Shown: positions 36,199 to 44,757 of the stretch, piece after piece
Position numbering within the stretch: the stretch's first letter is position 1
How the letters are laid out: each line of letters opens with the position of its first letter
Notes under the pieces: model-generated
Told to the model about the DNA's origin: nothing
Database searches by the model: none
The model's input: the letters and a program-made list of their open reading frames with translations, nothing else
Position numbers and translations under genes: made by a program
NCBI GenBank assembly: GCA_964417935.1
Contig: CAYQKF010000012.1
Coordinates: 1-64,000, forward strand
Origin: NIOZ-UU13 sp964417935
Lineage (GTDB): Bacteria; Planctomycetota; Phycisphaerae; Sedimentisphaerales; Anaerobacaceae
Direction of reading: 5' to 3'
DNA: 64,000 bases

Positions 36199-37167
36199 CT
36201 AATATGTGCATTGTCCGGTTTTTATTTGCTGCTCGATCCAGGAATATGTTTTTTCCAGACCTTCTCTTAAACTTACCTTAGGCTCCCATTTCAGCACTTT
36301 TCTTAACAGAGTGTTGTCTGAATTTCTCCCTCTGACACCTTGAGATCCTTCTATGTGCTCGATTTTTAGCTTCTTTCCGGCAATTTCCATTATTATTTCG
36401 GCAAGTTCGTCAATTGTAACCATTACATCTGTGCCCAGATTAATGGGACCGTGAAATTCCGAAGCCATCAGCTTTTGCAAACCCCTAATACAATCACTTA
36501 TGTAGCAAAAACTTCTGGTTTGTTGACCGTCTCCCCAAATTTGTATTTTACCATTTGCACTCTCTGCAACCTTCCGGCACAAAGCAGCCGGTGCTTTTTC
36601 TTTACCTCCTTGGTAGGTCCCATAGGGACCGTATATGTTGTGAAAGCGAACTATATGCGTCTTCAGGTTAACATCTTCGTAATAGTATTTATTAGCAAGC
36701 TCTGAAAACAATTTTTCCCAGCCGTATCCAGGTTCAGCATCGGCTGGATAGGCGTCCGATTCTTTTAGTGGAGCTATGTCAGCAGATCTTTGTAAGTATT
36801 GTGGGTAAATGCAGGCGCTACTGGAAAACAAATAGTTTTTCACTTTTTGCTGGTGGGCTGCTTCTAACATATTTAGGTTAATTAGAGCGTTGTTGCGAAA
36901 TATCGTTGCATGACTGCTTGTAATATAACCAATACCGCCCATATCAGCTGCTAACTGGTAGACTTCATTTATACCATCACAAGCCTCTAAACAATTATTA
37001 AATTCCCTTAAATCAAGGAGTTTAAACTCATCCCCAATTTTATCAAAAAATTCATGATGTTTGATATCTATGCCTCGAACACGGAAGCCTTTTGCTTGCA
37101 AATCTCTACATAAATGTCCTCCGATAAATCCACCTGCACCAGTGACTAATACTTTCTTACTTCCCAT
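36199..37167 (-). CDS. GDP-mannose 3,5-epimerase-like enzyme
   Basis: 322 residues from the ATG at 37167, which has a purine-rich AAAGAGAC upstream; the ORF also opens at 37200 without a Shine-Dalgarno. The Rossmann loop GAGGFIGGHL is followed by AADMGGIGYITSSHATI, SSSACIYPQY, LKESDAYPADAEPGYGWEK (YxxxK), RFHNIYGPYGTYQGGKEKAP and GVRGRNSDNTLL. These blocks are specific to the GME group, which epimerises C3 and C5 of GDP-mannose to give GDP-L-galactose. The preceding neuA and following STELLO-like gene place it in the middle of a coupled series. Confidence 0.82.
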   Translation of the reverse strand: MGSKKVLVTGAGGFIGGHLCRDLQAKGFRVRGIDIKHHEFFDKIGDEFKLLDLREFNNCLEACDGINEVYQLAADMGGIGYITSSHATIFRNNALINLNMLEAAHQQKVKNYLFSSSACIYPQYLQRSADIAPLKESDAYPADAEPGYGWEKLFSELANKYYYEDVNLKTHIVRFHNIYGPYGTYQGGKEKAPAALCRKVAESANGKIQIWGDGQQTRSFCYISDCIRGLQKLMASEFHGPINLGTDVMVTIDELAEIIMEIAGKKLKIEHIEGSQGVRGRNSDNTLLRKVLKWEPKVSLREGLEKTYSWIEQQIKTGQCTY

Positions 37168-37213
37168 TTTGTCTCTTTCTTTCTCTTTTAATATTTGCAT
37201 TTAATATCAAAAT

Positions 37214-37951
37214 CTATTTTTTATTACGGCGCATTAAAAACTCCGCAAACGTCCAATCAAACATATCATCTATCGCAATAGAGCGGAATCTTGGCATTTC
37301 ATAAAAAAGAGGATTCTCGTTAATGATTTTACTCTCTTCCAGCAATAAATCGCGGCGGGTAATATAAATGGAACCATTGCGCCAATACAAACTTCTTAAG
37401 GCCTGTCTCCTCACTAAAGGGTCTATTTCTTTCAGTAGCTGTTCCAGATACCTTCCTTTTTCATGATAAAGAGTTGAAAGCCTTACATGTTGGGCGTCAC
37501 AGACGGATATCAGGCAATTAGCTTTGGGCTGATTATCGAGATAATATTTTACTGAACTTTCTATATCTTTTAGACTAGTCAGGGGGTTTGTTGGTTGGAG
37601 AAGTAAAACACTATGAATTATGTCCTTGTGCTCTTCTTCCCACCATTTTACAGCATGTATTACAGTGCCAATAACAGGAGAATTGTCAGTAGATAGCTCC
37701 GAGGGTCTCAAAAGAGGGACATTTCCTCCCATCCTCTTTGCTATCGATGCTATTTCTTCATCATCTGTAGAAACTATGTGACCAGCAATAACGTTTTTTC
37801 TTTCTGCTTCATTAGCTAGGTTAATAGCATAATAAATCAATGGTTTACCATTGAAGGGTTTTATATTTTTATTAGGAATACCTCTGGAACCGCCTCTTGC
37901 GGGAATAACAGCGATTATCTTTTCATTACTAACAGTTGTTTGCTTAGGCAT
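37214..37951 (-). CDS. neuA: Acylneuraminate cytidylyltransferase (CMP-sialic acid synthetase)
   Basis: 245 residues, a normal length for NeuA. IIAVIPARGGSRGIPNKNI at the N-terminus is the CTP-binding signature, and IVSTDDEEIASIA and QPTNPLTS are further conserved blocks. The enzyme activates a nonulosonic acid with CTP for transfer. The start overlaps the end of the KpsS-like gene by eight bases. With neuB and neuC in the same run it completes a basic sialic-acid route. The exact acid (Neu5Ac, a Leg/Pse-type acid or Kdn) is uncertain. Confidence 0.9.
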   Translation of the reverse strand: MPKQTTVSNEKIIAVIPARGGSRGIPNKNIKPFNGKPLIYYAINLANEAERKNVIAGHIVSTDDEEIASIAKRMGGNVPLLRPSELSTDNSPVIGTVIHAVKWWEEEHKDIIHSVLLLQPTNPLTSLKDIESSVKYYLDNQPKANCLISVCDAQHVRLSTLYHEKGRYLEQLLKEIDPLVRRQALRSLYWRNGSIYITRRDLLLEESKIINENPLFYEMPRFRSIAIDDMFDWTFAEFLMRRNKK

Positions 37952-39443
37952 TCGTTATTCGTCTCGCCAGAAAATCTACAAAATCCTTCATTTGCTCTTC
38001 AGATGTTTTATTTCCAAAGGTAATTCGCTCCTTCTTCTTTAAAACCTGTGAATATAGGTTCAACGGAGTGGAGTTTTTTATGATTGCCGCGATAAGACAA
38101 ACAATTTCGTTTTCACAGTATCGGTAATTTTCTAAAAGTTGTTTCACCACAAGCGGCAGGACCTGTAAGGATTGTACATTTTGTATCATACAATCGGGAA
38201 GAATGTCATAGAAAGTTTTTCCGAATGTGACAACAGGTCTTCTTTTGAGAATCGCCTCAAACCCGGAGAAGCCGGATACAGTGAAAATTATCTTTGCTTT
38301 TTCGATGATATGTTTTGACTCTATGTAATGATTTGCCAAAACGACATTGGGGATTTCCAGAAGTTTTGTGTAATATCCGATATTTCTCCTACCAACGCCG
38401 GCAGGATGGTCCTTAACAACCAATTTCCAGGTTACGGGAATGGACAGGGAAATATTTCTGACCAGCTCTATTTGATTGAGATATTCTCTCCCGAAGAGGG
38501 AGAGAGCTATTTCCGGTTCTACATGCAGCGGATAATATGCAAATTCGACCTGACCTAATTCCTCCAATCGGAAGTAAGGGAAAAATCTTTGTACAGCCCT
38601 ATCTTTAAGGGGATTAAATATATTGTTAAAAAAGTATCCCCAGTGATATCCTCTAACTTGATTATCTAAATAAGCTCTCTTAAAATAATACCGAGTTGCC
38701 ACGAAGGGCCACTTCAATATGCTGGCACCCAATCTTTTGTAAGGAAATCCGGGAGAAGAGATTACTGCACCTTCATATTTTTCATCTCTTGTCTGCAAAT
38801 AACGTTTCCCTTCTTCAAGGAAGACATCTTCTTCATCCTTATTTAAATACTCTTTGTAGGCTTTTCCAATATGAGGAAACTCCCTGTATATTTCCTCTGA
38901 AAAAGTAACATTATTGAGAATCTTGGTGGGATTGAGGTTTATATATTTTATGCCCCTGGTCTTTGCACAGAGATAGAAAATATATTCACCGAAGGTAACA
39001 GGCGTAAAGCCTCCAATAATAATATCCGGTTTAATGTCCTCAATAAATTCTAAAACAGACTTGAAACCTTTCTTAAGGATATAAAGCATCTTCTCGTGAG
39101 TAAACCTTGGCTTATAATCCTGCTTATATTTTGTTAGAATTCCGTTATATACTCTTCTATCCATTACTAAAGTATTCCACAAGAACGGCTCTCCAAATTC
39201 AGCCTCAATTTTTGTCATAAACTCACGATCTACTTCATTATCAGCGCCAGAAGTTATTTCCCATTCGGTCAAGAATTTTACTTCTAAGTCCAGGTTTTTT
39301 ACCGTATTTAAACATCGAGGGTAAACAGACCTGTCGGTAACATAGAATCCAATCCTGTCTAAAGTTACTTTTTGACTGAGTAATGGAAGCAATTCCAGAT
39401 AAAAACAGGCACATGCACCGTGTGTGGTAAAAATCACATTCAC
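37944..39443 (-). CDS. Capsule polysaccharide KpsS/KpsC-like glycosyltransferase
   Basis: 499 residues from a GTG at 39443. That codon overlaps the neuB stop (GTGA) and has GGGGAGAG five bases upstream; the ORF also opens at 39485 and 39458 with worse context. TTHGACACFYLEL begins the protein. The C-terminal third shows WKLVVKDHPAG, LLEIPNVVL, KIIFTVSGFSGFEAILKRRPVVTFG, the conserved blocks of Capsule_synth proteins, which include beta-Kdo transferases and polysialic-acid-related enzymes. Between neuB and neuA, a CMP-nonulosonate transferase is the best guess. No membrane helices seen. Confidence 0.72.
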   Translation of the reverse strand: MNVIFTTHGACACFYLELLPLLSQKVTLDRIGFYVTDRSVYPRCLNTVKNLDLEVKFLTEWEITSGADNEVDREFMTKIEAEFGEPFLWNTLVMDRRVYNGILTKYKQDYKPRFTHEKMLYILKKGFKSVLEFIEDIKPDIIIGGFTPVTFGEYIFYLCAKTRGIKYINLNPTKILNNVTFSEEIYREFPHIGKAYKEYLNKDEEDVFLEEGKRYLQTRDEKYEGAVISSPGFPYKRLGASILKWPFVATRYYFKRAYLDNQVRGYHWGYFFNNIFNPLKDRAVQRFFPYFRLEELGQVEFAYYPLHVEPEIALSLFGREYLNQIELVRNISLSIPVTWKLVVKDHPAGVGRRNIGYYTKLLEIPNVVLANHYIESKHIIEKAKIIFTVSGFSGFEAILKRRPVVTFGKTFYDILPDCMIQNVQSLQVLPLVVKQLLENYRYCENEIVCLIAAIIKNSTPLNLYSQVLKKKERITFGNKTSEEQMKDFVDFLARRITNA

Positions 39444-40261
39444 TTGTTCTCTCCCCATCTGCCTACAAATCGTTTGGCTGCACATGCCTCTTCTTCATAT
39501 AAGAAATTTTCATCGTTCAAATTATTCTTGTTTCCCAACATGGTCCTGAGAATATTCCTGTATTTGACTATGTCTTCCACCTGCTCGACCGCAAGGTCCC
39601 AGTCCATGGCTCGCCCCGGTCCATATTTACCCAGTTTCATATGGACTTCTACTATCAGTGCACCATGAGCCATTGAAAACCTAACCGGCTCTGTATCTGG
39701 TACATGATTACTGTAACCGACTTTGGGAAAGTTGTCTTTAAGCCACAGGAACTTGTGCATAAATGCCTTGTTTAAAGGCGTCGGATACATCGATACCGAA
39801 TGCAGTAGAGTGGCGTTTATCTTGTTATTCAACAAAAAGTCGATTGCCTTTTTGATCTCCCTGACGGTGTGCATCCCTGTTGAAATAATAAGGTGGCTAA
39901 ACTCCCCTGCCAATCTTTCTATTATATTGAAGCTCAAAAGATCAGGGCTTGCTATCTTAATCTCCTTCAGCCCCAAAGAAGAAAGGAAATCTACTCTGCT
40001 TAGGCTAAAACATGTAGTCAAAAATTCTATCTTATGTCTCTTACATTCTGCAATTAATTCAAAATGGTCTTTATCCGATAAAGAAGTTCTTTTAATCCAT
40101 TCAGCTTGAGGGTCTGATTTATTAACCAAATCTTTATATCTTGACGATTGAAACTTGACACAGTCAACGTCGATTCTTGAGGCTATTCTTATGAATTCCT
40201 TGGCAAGAAAGATATCCCCCTGGTGATTTGAGGACACTTCAGCTATTATTTTGATACCCAT
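39440..40261 (-). CDS. neuB: NeuB-type nonulosonic acid synthase, lacking SAF domain
   Basis: 273 residues. IIAEVSSNHQGDIFLAKEFI, FVSSR.. (VKFQSSRYKDL), FLTTCFSL, LKEIKIASPDL, HLIISTGMHT and VGYSNHVPDTE are the NeuB barrel blocks that bind ManNAc-type substrate and phosphoenolpyruvate. Classical NeuB proteins are about 340 residues with a C-terminal antifreeze-like SAF domain that completes the active site of the partner subunit. Here the protein ends shortly after the barrel, so that domain is missing. A family of short NeuB-like enzymes exists, so function is plausible but not certain. It overlaps the hydroxyacid dehydrogenase gene by 23 bases. Confidence 0.85.
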   Translation of the reverse strand: MGIKIIAEVSSNHQGDIFLAKEFIRIASRIDVDCVKFQSSRYKDLVNKSDPQAEWIKRTSLSDKDHFELIAECKRHKIEFLTTCFSLSRVDFLSSLGLKEIKIASPDLLSFNIIERLAGEFSHLIISTGMHTVREIKKAIDFLLNNKINATLLHSVSMYPTPLNKAFMHKFLWLKDNFPKVGYSNHVPDTEPVRFSMAHGALIVEVHMKLGKYGPGRAMDWDLAVEQVEDIVKYRNILRTMLGNKNNLNDENFLYEEEACAAKRFVGRWGENK

Positions 40262-41207
40262 TTAGTATTCTCTCATCTAAAATCTTCTCGAAAACCAATG
40301 TAAAAACTTTCTTCCATGCATCAACTGTTGCCCCTCCGACATGAGGAGTAATAATTATGTTCGCGCGAGGATTCTTTCGAGCAAACTTATAAAGAGGTGA
40401 CTTTGTATAATCCTCTAACTCCAACTCCAGAACATCAGTTCCTACTCCAGAGAAAATGCCTTTTTGTAAAGCAAAGCAGAGCGCCTTTTCTTCAACAACT
40501 TCACCTCGCGAGATGTTCACTAAAGCGGCACCTCTTTTGACAAAGCCAATATTGTCCATATTGATAAGATGCCGGGTCTTATTATTTAGAGTTATGGATA
40601 TGACGATAAAATCCGGAAGTGAAAGCAATTTGTTCAACCGTGGTATTCTCTCCCATTTTTTGCGTTTAGATTTATCCCAATAAATCACTTTCATCCCAAA
40701 TGCTTCTCCATAGCCTGCTATTTTCTGGCCGATCCTCCCCATACCTATTATACCCATCACCTTGTTATTCAATTCTCTTCCTAAGAACTCATTCCTCTCC
40801 CACCTGCCGAATTTGACAACGTCACTACAAGCGGACAGTACTTTTCGTGATAGAGATAGTACGAAGGAAAATCCCAGCTCCGCGGTTGAATTTATGGAGC
40901 GGATTTCTTCTCCGTAATCATTTAAGGTTAATACTTTGATGTTTTTCTTGTTTTTTCCGATCCTTATATGATCTCGGCCGGTAGTAGGGGTAAAGAGTAA
41001 TCGAAGATTTTCAGCATTATCGATGATTGCATCATCGATAATTACATTTAAGCTGGGAACGACTATATCAAATTTATGAATGTGATCTCTTAACCATTTA
41101 TAGTCATAATCTTTAATTACTAAAGAGTATTTAGCTGACAAGGAACGCAAAACTTCCTCAAACGCCTTGTATTTGTTTAGGGGATAGCCTATTAAAATCT
41201 TCTTCAT
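40239..41207 (-). CDS. D-isomer-specific 2-hydroxyacid dehydrogenase
   Basis: 322 residues, similar in length to phosphoglycerate-dehydrogenase-like enzymes. The NAD-binding loop GIIGMGRIGQKIA lies near residues 152-164, the catalytic Arg is in NISRGEVVEEKAL (R234) and the His in ITPHVGGATVDAW (H289). Such enzymes reduce or oxidise a 2-keto/2-hydroxy acid. Its position between neuC and neuB, overlapping both, points to a role tied to the nonulosonate pathway; the substrate is unknown. It might act on a precursor or on pyruvate-derived acids. Confidence 0.82.
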   Translation of the reverse strand: MKKILIGYPLNKYKAFEEVLRSLSAKYSLVIKDYDYKWLRDHIHKFDIVVPSLNVIIDDAIIDNAENLRLLFTPTTGRDHIRIGKNKKNIKVLTLNDYGEEIRSINSTAELGFSFVLSLSRKVLSACSDVVKFGRWERNEFLGRELNNKVMGIIGMGRIGQKIAGYGEAFGMKVIYWDKSKRKKWERIPRLNKLLSLPDFIVISITLNNKTRHLINMDNIGFVKRGAALVNISRGEVVEEKALCFALQKGIFSGVGTDVLELELEDYTKSPLYKFARKNPRANIIITPHVGGATVDAWKKVFTLVFEKILDERILNGYQNNS

Positions 41208-42364
41208 ACCACGAATCTCTTCTCGATATTTGGCGTTATTTCTTCCAGGAGCTCTGCGATCTTTTCACCAGCTGTTCCATCGCCGTATAAAGTTGTTGAA
41301 GGATACCTATTACCATTTTGGGAATGTTTTTCAAAAGCCTTTATTATCTCCTCATTTGAGTAAGAAACATTCATTACATTCTCGCCCTGTTCCCTACCAT
41401 TTTGACGTGTCCCAATGTTTATTGCTGGAACACCCAAAAAAGAACATTCTCTTATGCCCACGGACGAATTCCCTGCTATGCACTTAGATTTCAAAAGAAG
41501 CGCCAAGAAATCTTTTGGGGCAAAATTTCTAAAAAAGTGCATATTTTTAGGGTTGTGTTTTTCTCTAAATTCGCGAATTGCTTTGGATGTCAAATCAGAG
41601 CCAGCATCAACATTGGGCCAAAAGACAATTGTTGGAATTTGTGACTCATAAACTGCCATCAAGGTTTCCTTCATTTGATGATATGCGTTTCTAAATTCTG
41701 TCGTTACAGGATGTTGTAAAACAACAATAAAATCCTTATCAATATTAACAATGTCTCCGACACCGCCATATTTTGAATACAGGTAATTCGTATTCATAAA
41801 CTGGTGGTTATCTTTTACTTCCTTAGCTAAGTCTATAGAAGGACATCCTGTAACGAAAATACTTTCTTTAGCTTCCCCCATAGCCCTTACTCTTTTGGCG
41901 GCAAATTCATTCGCAACAAAATGGAGAGAAGAAAACTTTGTAACGGCGTGCCTGACCTTTTCGTCAATAGAGCCGGTGATTTCACCCCCTTGAATATGAG
42001 CTACAGGAATGTTCAAATATGAAGCGGAAATAGCTGTGCAAATCGTCTCAAATCTATCGGCGATGCTAACGACTATATCGGGCTTGCAATTATCGAAAAC
42101 AGTTGCAAATTCCATTATCCCTATTCCTACAGTCTTCGCCATTGTAGTAGGGTTCTCACCCTCCACAACCATATAGACTTTTTCATTTATTTGAAAACCA
42201 TCATTCTCCAGAACTTCTACAGCGTTCCCATACTTATAAAGAAGCAAAGAAGCTGCACCGACCAGAAAGAGTTCTAAATCTTTGTTTCTTTCAATCGCTC
42301 GCAGCATGCTTTTTGCCCGAGCATAACTTGCACGTGAAGTTATGACAACGCATATTCTTTTCAT
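41204..42364 (-). CDS. neuC: UDP-GlcNAc 2-epimerase (hydrolysing), NeuC type
   Basis: 386 residues, the NeuC length. RICVVITSRASYARAKSML starts the protein; PDIVVSIADRFETICTAI, IPVAHIQGGEITGSIDEKVRHAVTK and FVTGCPSIDLA are diagnostic blocks of the UDP-N-acetylglucosamine 2-epimerase fold, with GNSSVGIRECSFLGVPAINIG near the C-terminus. NeuC hydrolyses UDP-GlcNAc to ManNAc and UDP. The gene begins the neuC-dehydrogenase-neuB-KpsS-neuA run and overlaps the dehydrogenase gene by four bases. A GGAAGG-rich Shine-Dalgarno stands upstream. Confidence 0.93.
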   Translation of the reverse strand: MKRICVVITSRASYARAKSMLRAIERNKDLELFLVGAASLLLYKYGNAVEVLENDGFQINEKVYMVVEGENPTTMAKTVGIGIMEFATVFDNCKPDIVVSIADRFETICTAISASYLNIPVAHIQGGEITGSIDEKVRHAVTKFSSLHFVANEFAAKRVRAMGEAKESIFVTGCPSIDLAKEVKDNHQFMNTNYLYSKYGGVGDIVNIDKDFIVVLQHPVTTEFRNAYHQMKETLMAVYESQIPTIVFWPNVDAGSDLTSKAIREFREKHNPKNMHFFRNFAPKDFLALLLKSKCIAGNSSVGIRECSFLGVPAINIGTRQNGREQGENVMNVSYSNEEIIKAFEKHSQNGNRYPSTTLYGDGTAGEKIAELLEEITPNIEKRFVV

Positions 42365-42675
42365 ACTTTTCTTTTCCTTCCTTTGTTAATCATCTTTTCA
42401 ATTCCGTCTGAAGCATTACACGACTACTTTAGGCCCGCCCCGAGGTGTTTTAGCTGGCTCAACTTGAGATTGTTTCTTTGGTTGGCTTTAATCTGTTTGT
42501 AATAGAAACGACAGTTTGAAGATTGACGACATTACAGACTCCGTCCCTGTGGATTGCAGCCGAGCATTTTTAAAGGGAGTATGCTAAGCAAAAATGGCTG
42601 CAATCCTCAAGCGTCCCGTCCTCGTTAACAGGCTAACAGGAACAATAAGTCAGTTTGTTTATCAATAAAAAGCTC
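42365..42675. other. Intergenic region between wzz-like gene and neuC
   Basis: 311 bases with no supported gene. It contains an inverted repeat at 42551-42561 and 42596-42606 (GGATTGCAGCC with its complement) in a 34-base loop. A degraded version of the surrounding sequence recurs near 43951 on the other side of the wzz-like gene. I saw no convincing promoter or terminator. Confidence 0.6.
42551..42606. repeat. 11-base inverted repeat
   Basis: Perfect arms GGATTGCAGCC at 42551-42561 and GGCTGCAATCC at 42596-42606. The preceding bases CCGTCCCTGT are shared with imperfect copy CGTCCCCGTGGGTTGTAA near 43961, so the element flanks the wzz-like gene in two diverged copies. Confidence 0.5.
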
Positions 42676-43866
42676 TCACGAAGCTGAAACTCGGCTTTTT
42701 TGGATGCCCTCTAATAAGAAAGCTCCGAATGTAGTAATCATTAACAATAGCGCAAAAACAATCCCGATTTTCCTAACATTATCTTTGGGAATCAGAAATA
42801 TCCTTGGCTTTTCCATTACAGGCGGATAGGCAGATATTTCGTTTTCTATTTTCTTAATATATGCATTTAAATAGTCTGTTAATTTTTTGTCTTTGTAATC
42901 GGCTATCGTATTAGTCAGGAATGAGTGGAATTCCTGGATGGTATAATACAAAGATGCCTTGCTTTTTATCTCGTCAAATAGGCTTTCATTCAGACTCAGC
43001 AAGTCCTTATAATAATCGTACTTTTCCTGATTTGCTTTAATGGTCTCTTCGATGTTAATTATGTTCGCATCAGCGGCTTGTACCTGGTAAGCCAAAGGCA
43101 AATATTCACTGTTTTCACTTACGTTATCGAAATGTAAGATGATACTGCCTGGGATTTTGTATGAGTCTGCGGGTTCCAAATTCTTCAATTTTGTTAAAAT
43201 CGCCTTTTTTCTTTCCAACTCAAGTTCCAGACTAAATCTGTTTTCTTCGATATCGGCCATTTTGGCCTTATATCCGATAATGGTCTCATTTAATTTCTGC
43301 TTTACAGAGTATATTGGGATAACCTTTTCAAAATCGTCTCTGATAATTAAAGATATCTTCTGTATATCTCTTTGGAGTTTGGCTTTTATAGTCATGGCTA
43401 ATAATGTTCCACTCAATTGTTGAATTCTTTCCAGGTTCCTTACAGTTGCTGTTTGAGAAGTATTTAGAGCTTCAAAGGACAAAGGTAAGACTTCCAACTG
43501 CAACACACTTGCGTTTGAGTTGGATATTATCCGTGCGTATTCATTAAAGCCATTTTCCTTCAATTTGGAGATGATCTTATCTAAATTTTCTGCGCTGTAG
43601 AAATATTCAAGCATCACTTTGAAGCTTTTTTCATCCAGTCCAATATCATAGATGTAAGTCATCTTGTAATCTTTCGGTGAGAAGAAAAGGATTAGGCAAA
43701 CAAGCAGTGCCGGCAAAGCTGAGCCAAGCACAATGAAGTATTTCCATTTCCAAACAACTCTGAAATAACCAATCAGATTTATTTCGTCCTCGTAAGTATT
43801 GGCTTTATCCTTAATATTCTTTGGAATTGGTTGGCTATTTGGATTGTCGTTTTGCGAATCCGGCAT
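42676..43866 (-). CDS. Wzz-like chain-length determinant protein
   Basis: 396 residues. An N-terminal helix (YFIVLGSALPALLVCLILFF at about residues 38-57) and a C-terminal helix (GIVFALLLMITTFGAFLLE) bracket a long coiled-coil-rich periplasmic domain of about 300 residues. EINLIGYFRVVWKWKYF before the first helix and PPVMEKPRIFLIPKDN before the second match Wzz/PCP proteins, which set O-antigen or exopolysaccharide chain length. No kinase domain. It stands at the head of the - strand glycan block, separated from neuC by 311 bases. Confidence 0.85.
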   Translation of the reverse strand: MPDSQNDNPNSQPIPKNIKDKANTYEDEINLIGYFRVVWKWKYFIVLGSALPALLVCLILFFSPKDYKMTYIYDIGLDEKSFKVMLEYFYSAENLDKIISKLKENGFNEYARIISNSNASVLQLEVLPLSFEALNTSQTATVRNLERIQQLSGTLLAMTIKAKLQRDIQKISLIIRDDFEKVIPIYSVKQKLNETIIGYKAKMADIEENRFSLELELERKKAILTKLKNLEPADSYKIPGSIILHFDNVSENSEYLPLAYQVQAADANIINIEETIKANQEKYDYYKDLLSLNESLFDEIKSKASLYYTIQEFHSFLTNTIADYKDKKLTDYLNAYIKKIENEISAYPPVMEKPRIFLIPKDNVRKIGIVFALLLMITTFGAFLLEGIQKSRVSAS

Positions 43867-44757
43867 ATTATTATTTTCCCGATATAGCTGTAAAGAAAAG
43901 CATGAATGTTTTGAATGCTAAACAGTGTACATTATAACACCGTTGTCAATTTAGACTTCGTCCCCGTGGGTTGTAATACAACCTTTTGAATAAAAACAGT
44001 TTTATTATCAGACAGCTAAGAACTGCCCAATAAGATACGCTGAACAGCCCCCAAACTACCTGTTTTTCTGCTTAAATCTTTCTGTACGCCCAACCTCTCT
44101 CAAAGCTTGTCAATTAGGGCTTATTACACCCGGCAGATTTAGTTCTTTTGTAATTTCATAGTCATATCAAATAGGTCCAATTCTTCATGTGTGGGATACT
44201 CTGGTTTGAGAATCCTCACAAGAACCGGCAGCTTATCATCTTCCCTTGCTCCTCGGTGTATTTATGATTATATTTTCATACACTTTCTCGGGTAAATGGT
44301 AGTCTCGCAGCACGGACATTCTTGCTGACTGATGGTACTTGGTCGACGATTGTCCTAATTCTTCCACTTATGTGTTTTCTATTCGTCAGCTTATCCTCCC
44401 TGAAAAAACAAGCACCCGAAGCATCTTTAGAATGTAAAAAAGTGTCTGGGCACAATCTGGACGAATTCCCCGCGTTTATTACTTGACTTGCTTATGACGA
44501 GAGTCATCCCTTGGAAAGCGACTCCACTCGGCACAGGCTGCATTATTAGTCTAATAATCCACATCATTTTTTATTCCTGTTTCCAAATAATTCTTACGTG
44601 TGAGGAAAAAAAGTCAAGTGAAATTTACCTTAAACCTCTGGATTTTCTGAGAACTCTTTTCAGAGTGATTCAATTCAAGACGCACCTCCTATTAATGACA
44701 ATGTGAGAGATAGTTAATAAATTTTTTATAAATCCTTATGTTACAAGGAGGTGTGTT
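43867..44757. other. Degenerate intergenic region
   Basis: Besides the kinase remnant (44110-44319) this stretch has no supported gene. Upstream of the wzz-like gene it carries a TATAAT on the - strand at 43936-43931, 65 bases before the start, without a good -35. Close to the transposase remnant it is A+T-rich with no inverted terminal repeats that I could match to the other side. Confidence 0.5.
44110..44319 (-). pseudogene. Frameshifted N-terminal remnant of a PknK-type serine/threonine kinase
   Basis: Read on the - strand, three frames in succession give VLRDYHLPEKVYENIIIN, then EDDKLPVLVRILKPEYPTHE followed by ELDLF, then YEITKELNLPGVISP before a stop. In this order they match the beginning of the kinase domain in trifunctional serine/threonine kinase/ATPase/histidine kinase proteins (start, the VLKILK lysine strand, and the YEI..LNL.GV segment). 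At least two frameshifts and the loss of everything downstream show it is dead. Only about 70 residues of similarity remain. Confidence 0.6.

Noticed and set aside
44488..44706. 72-codon + strand ORF between wzz-like gene and kinase
   Set aside because: No recognisable domain, poor start context, and it lies in a region that is otherwise debris of decayed genes.
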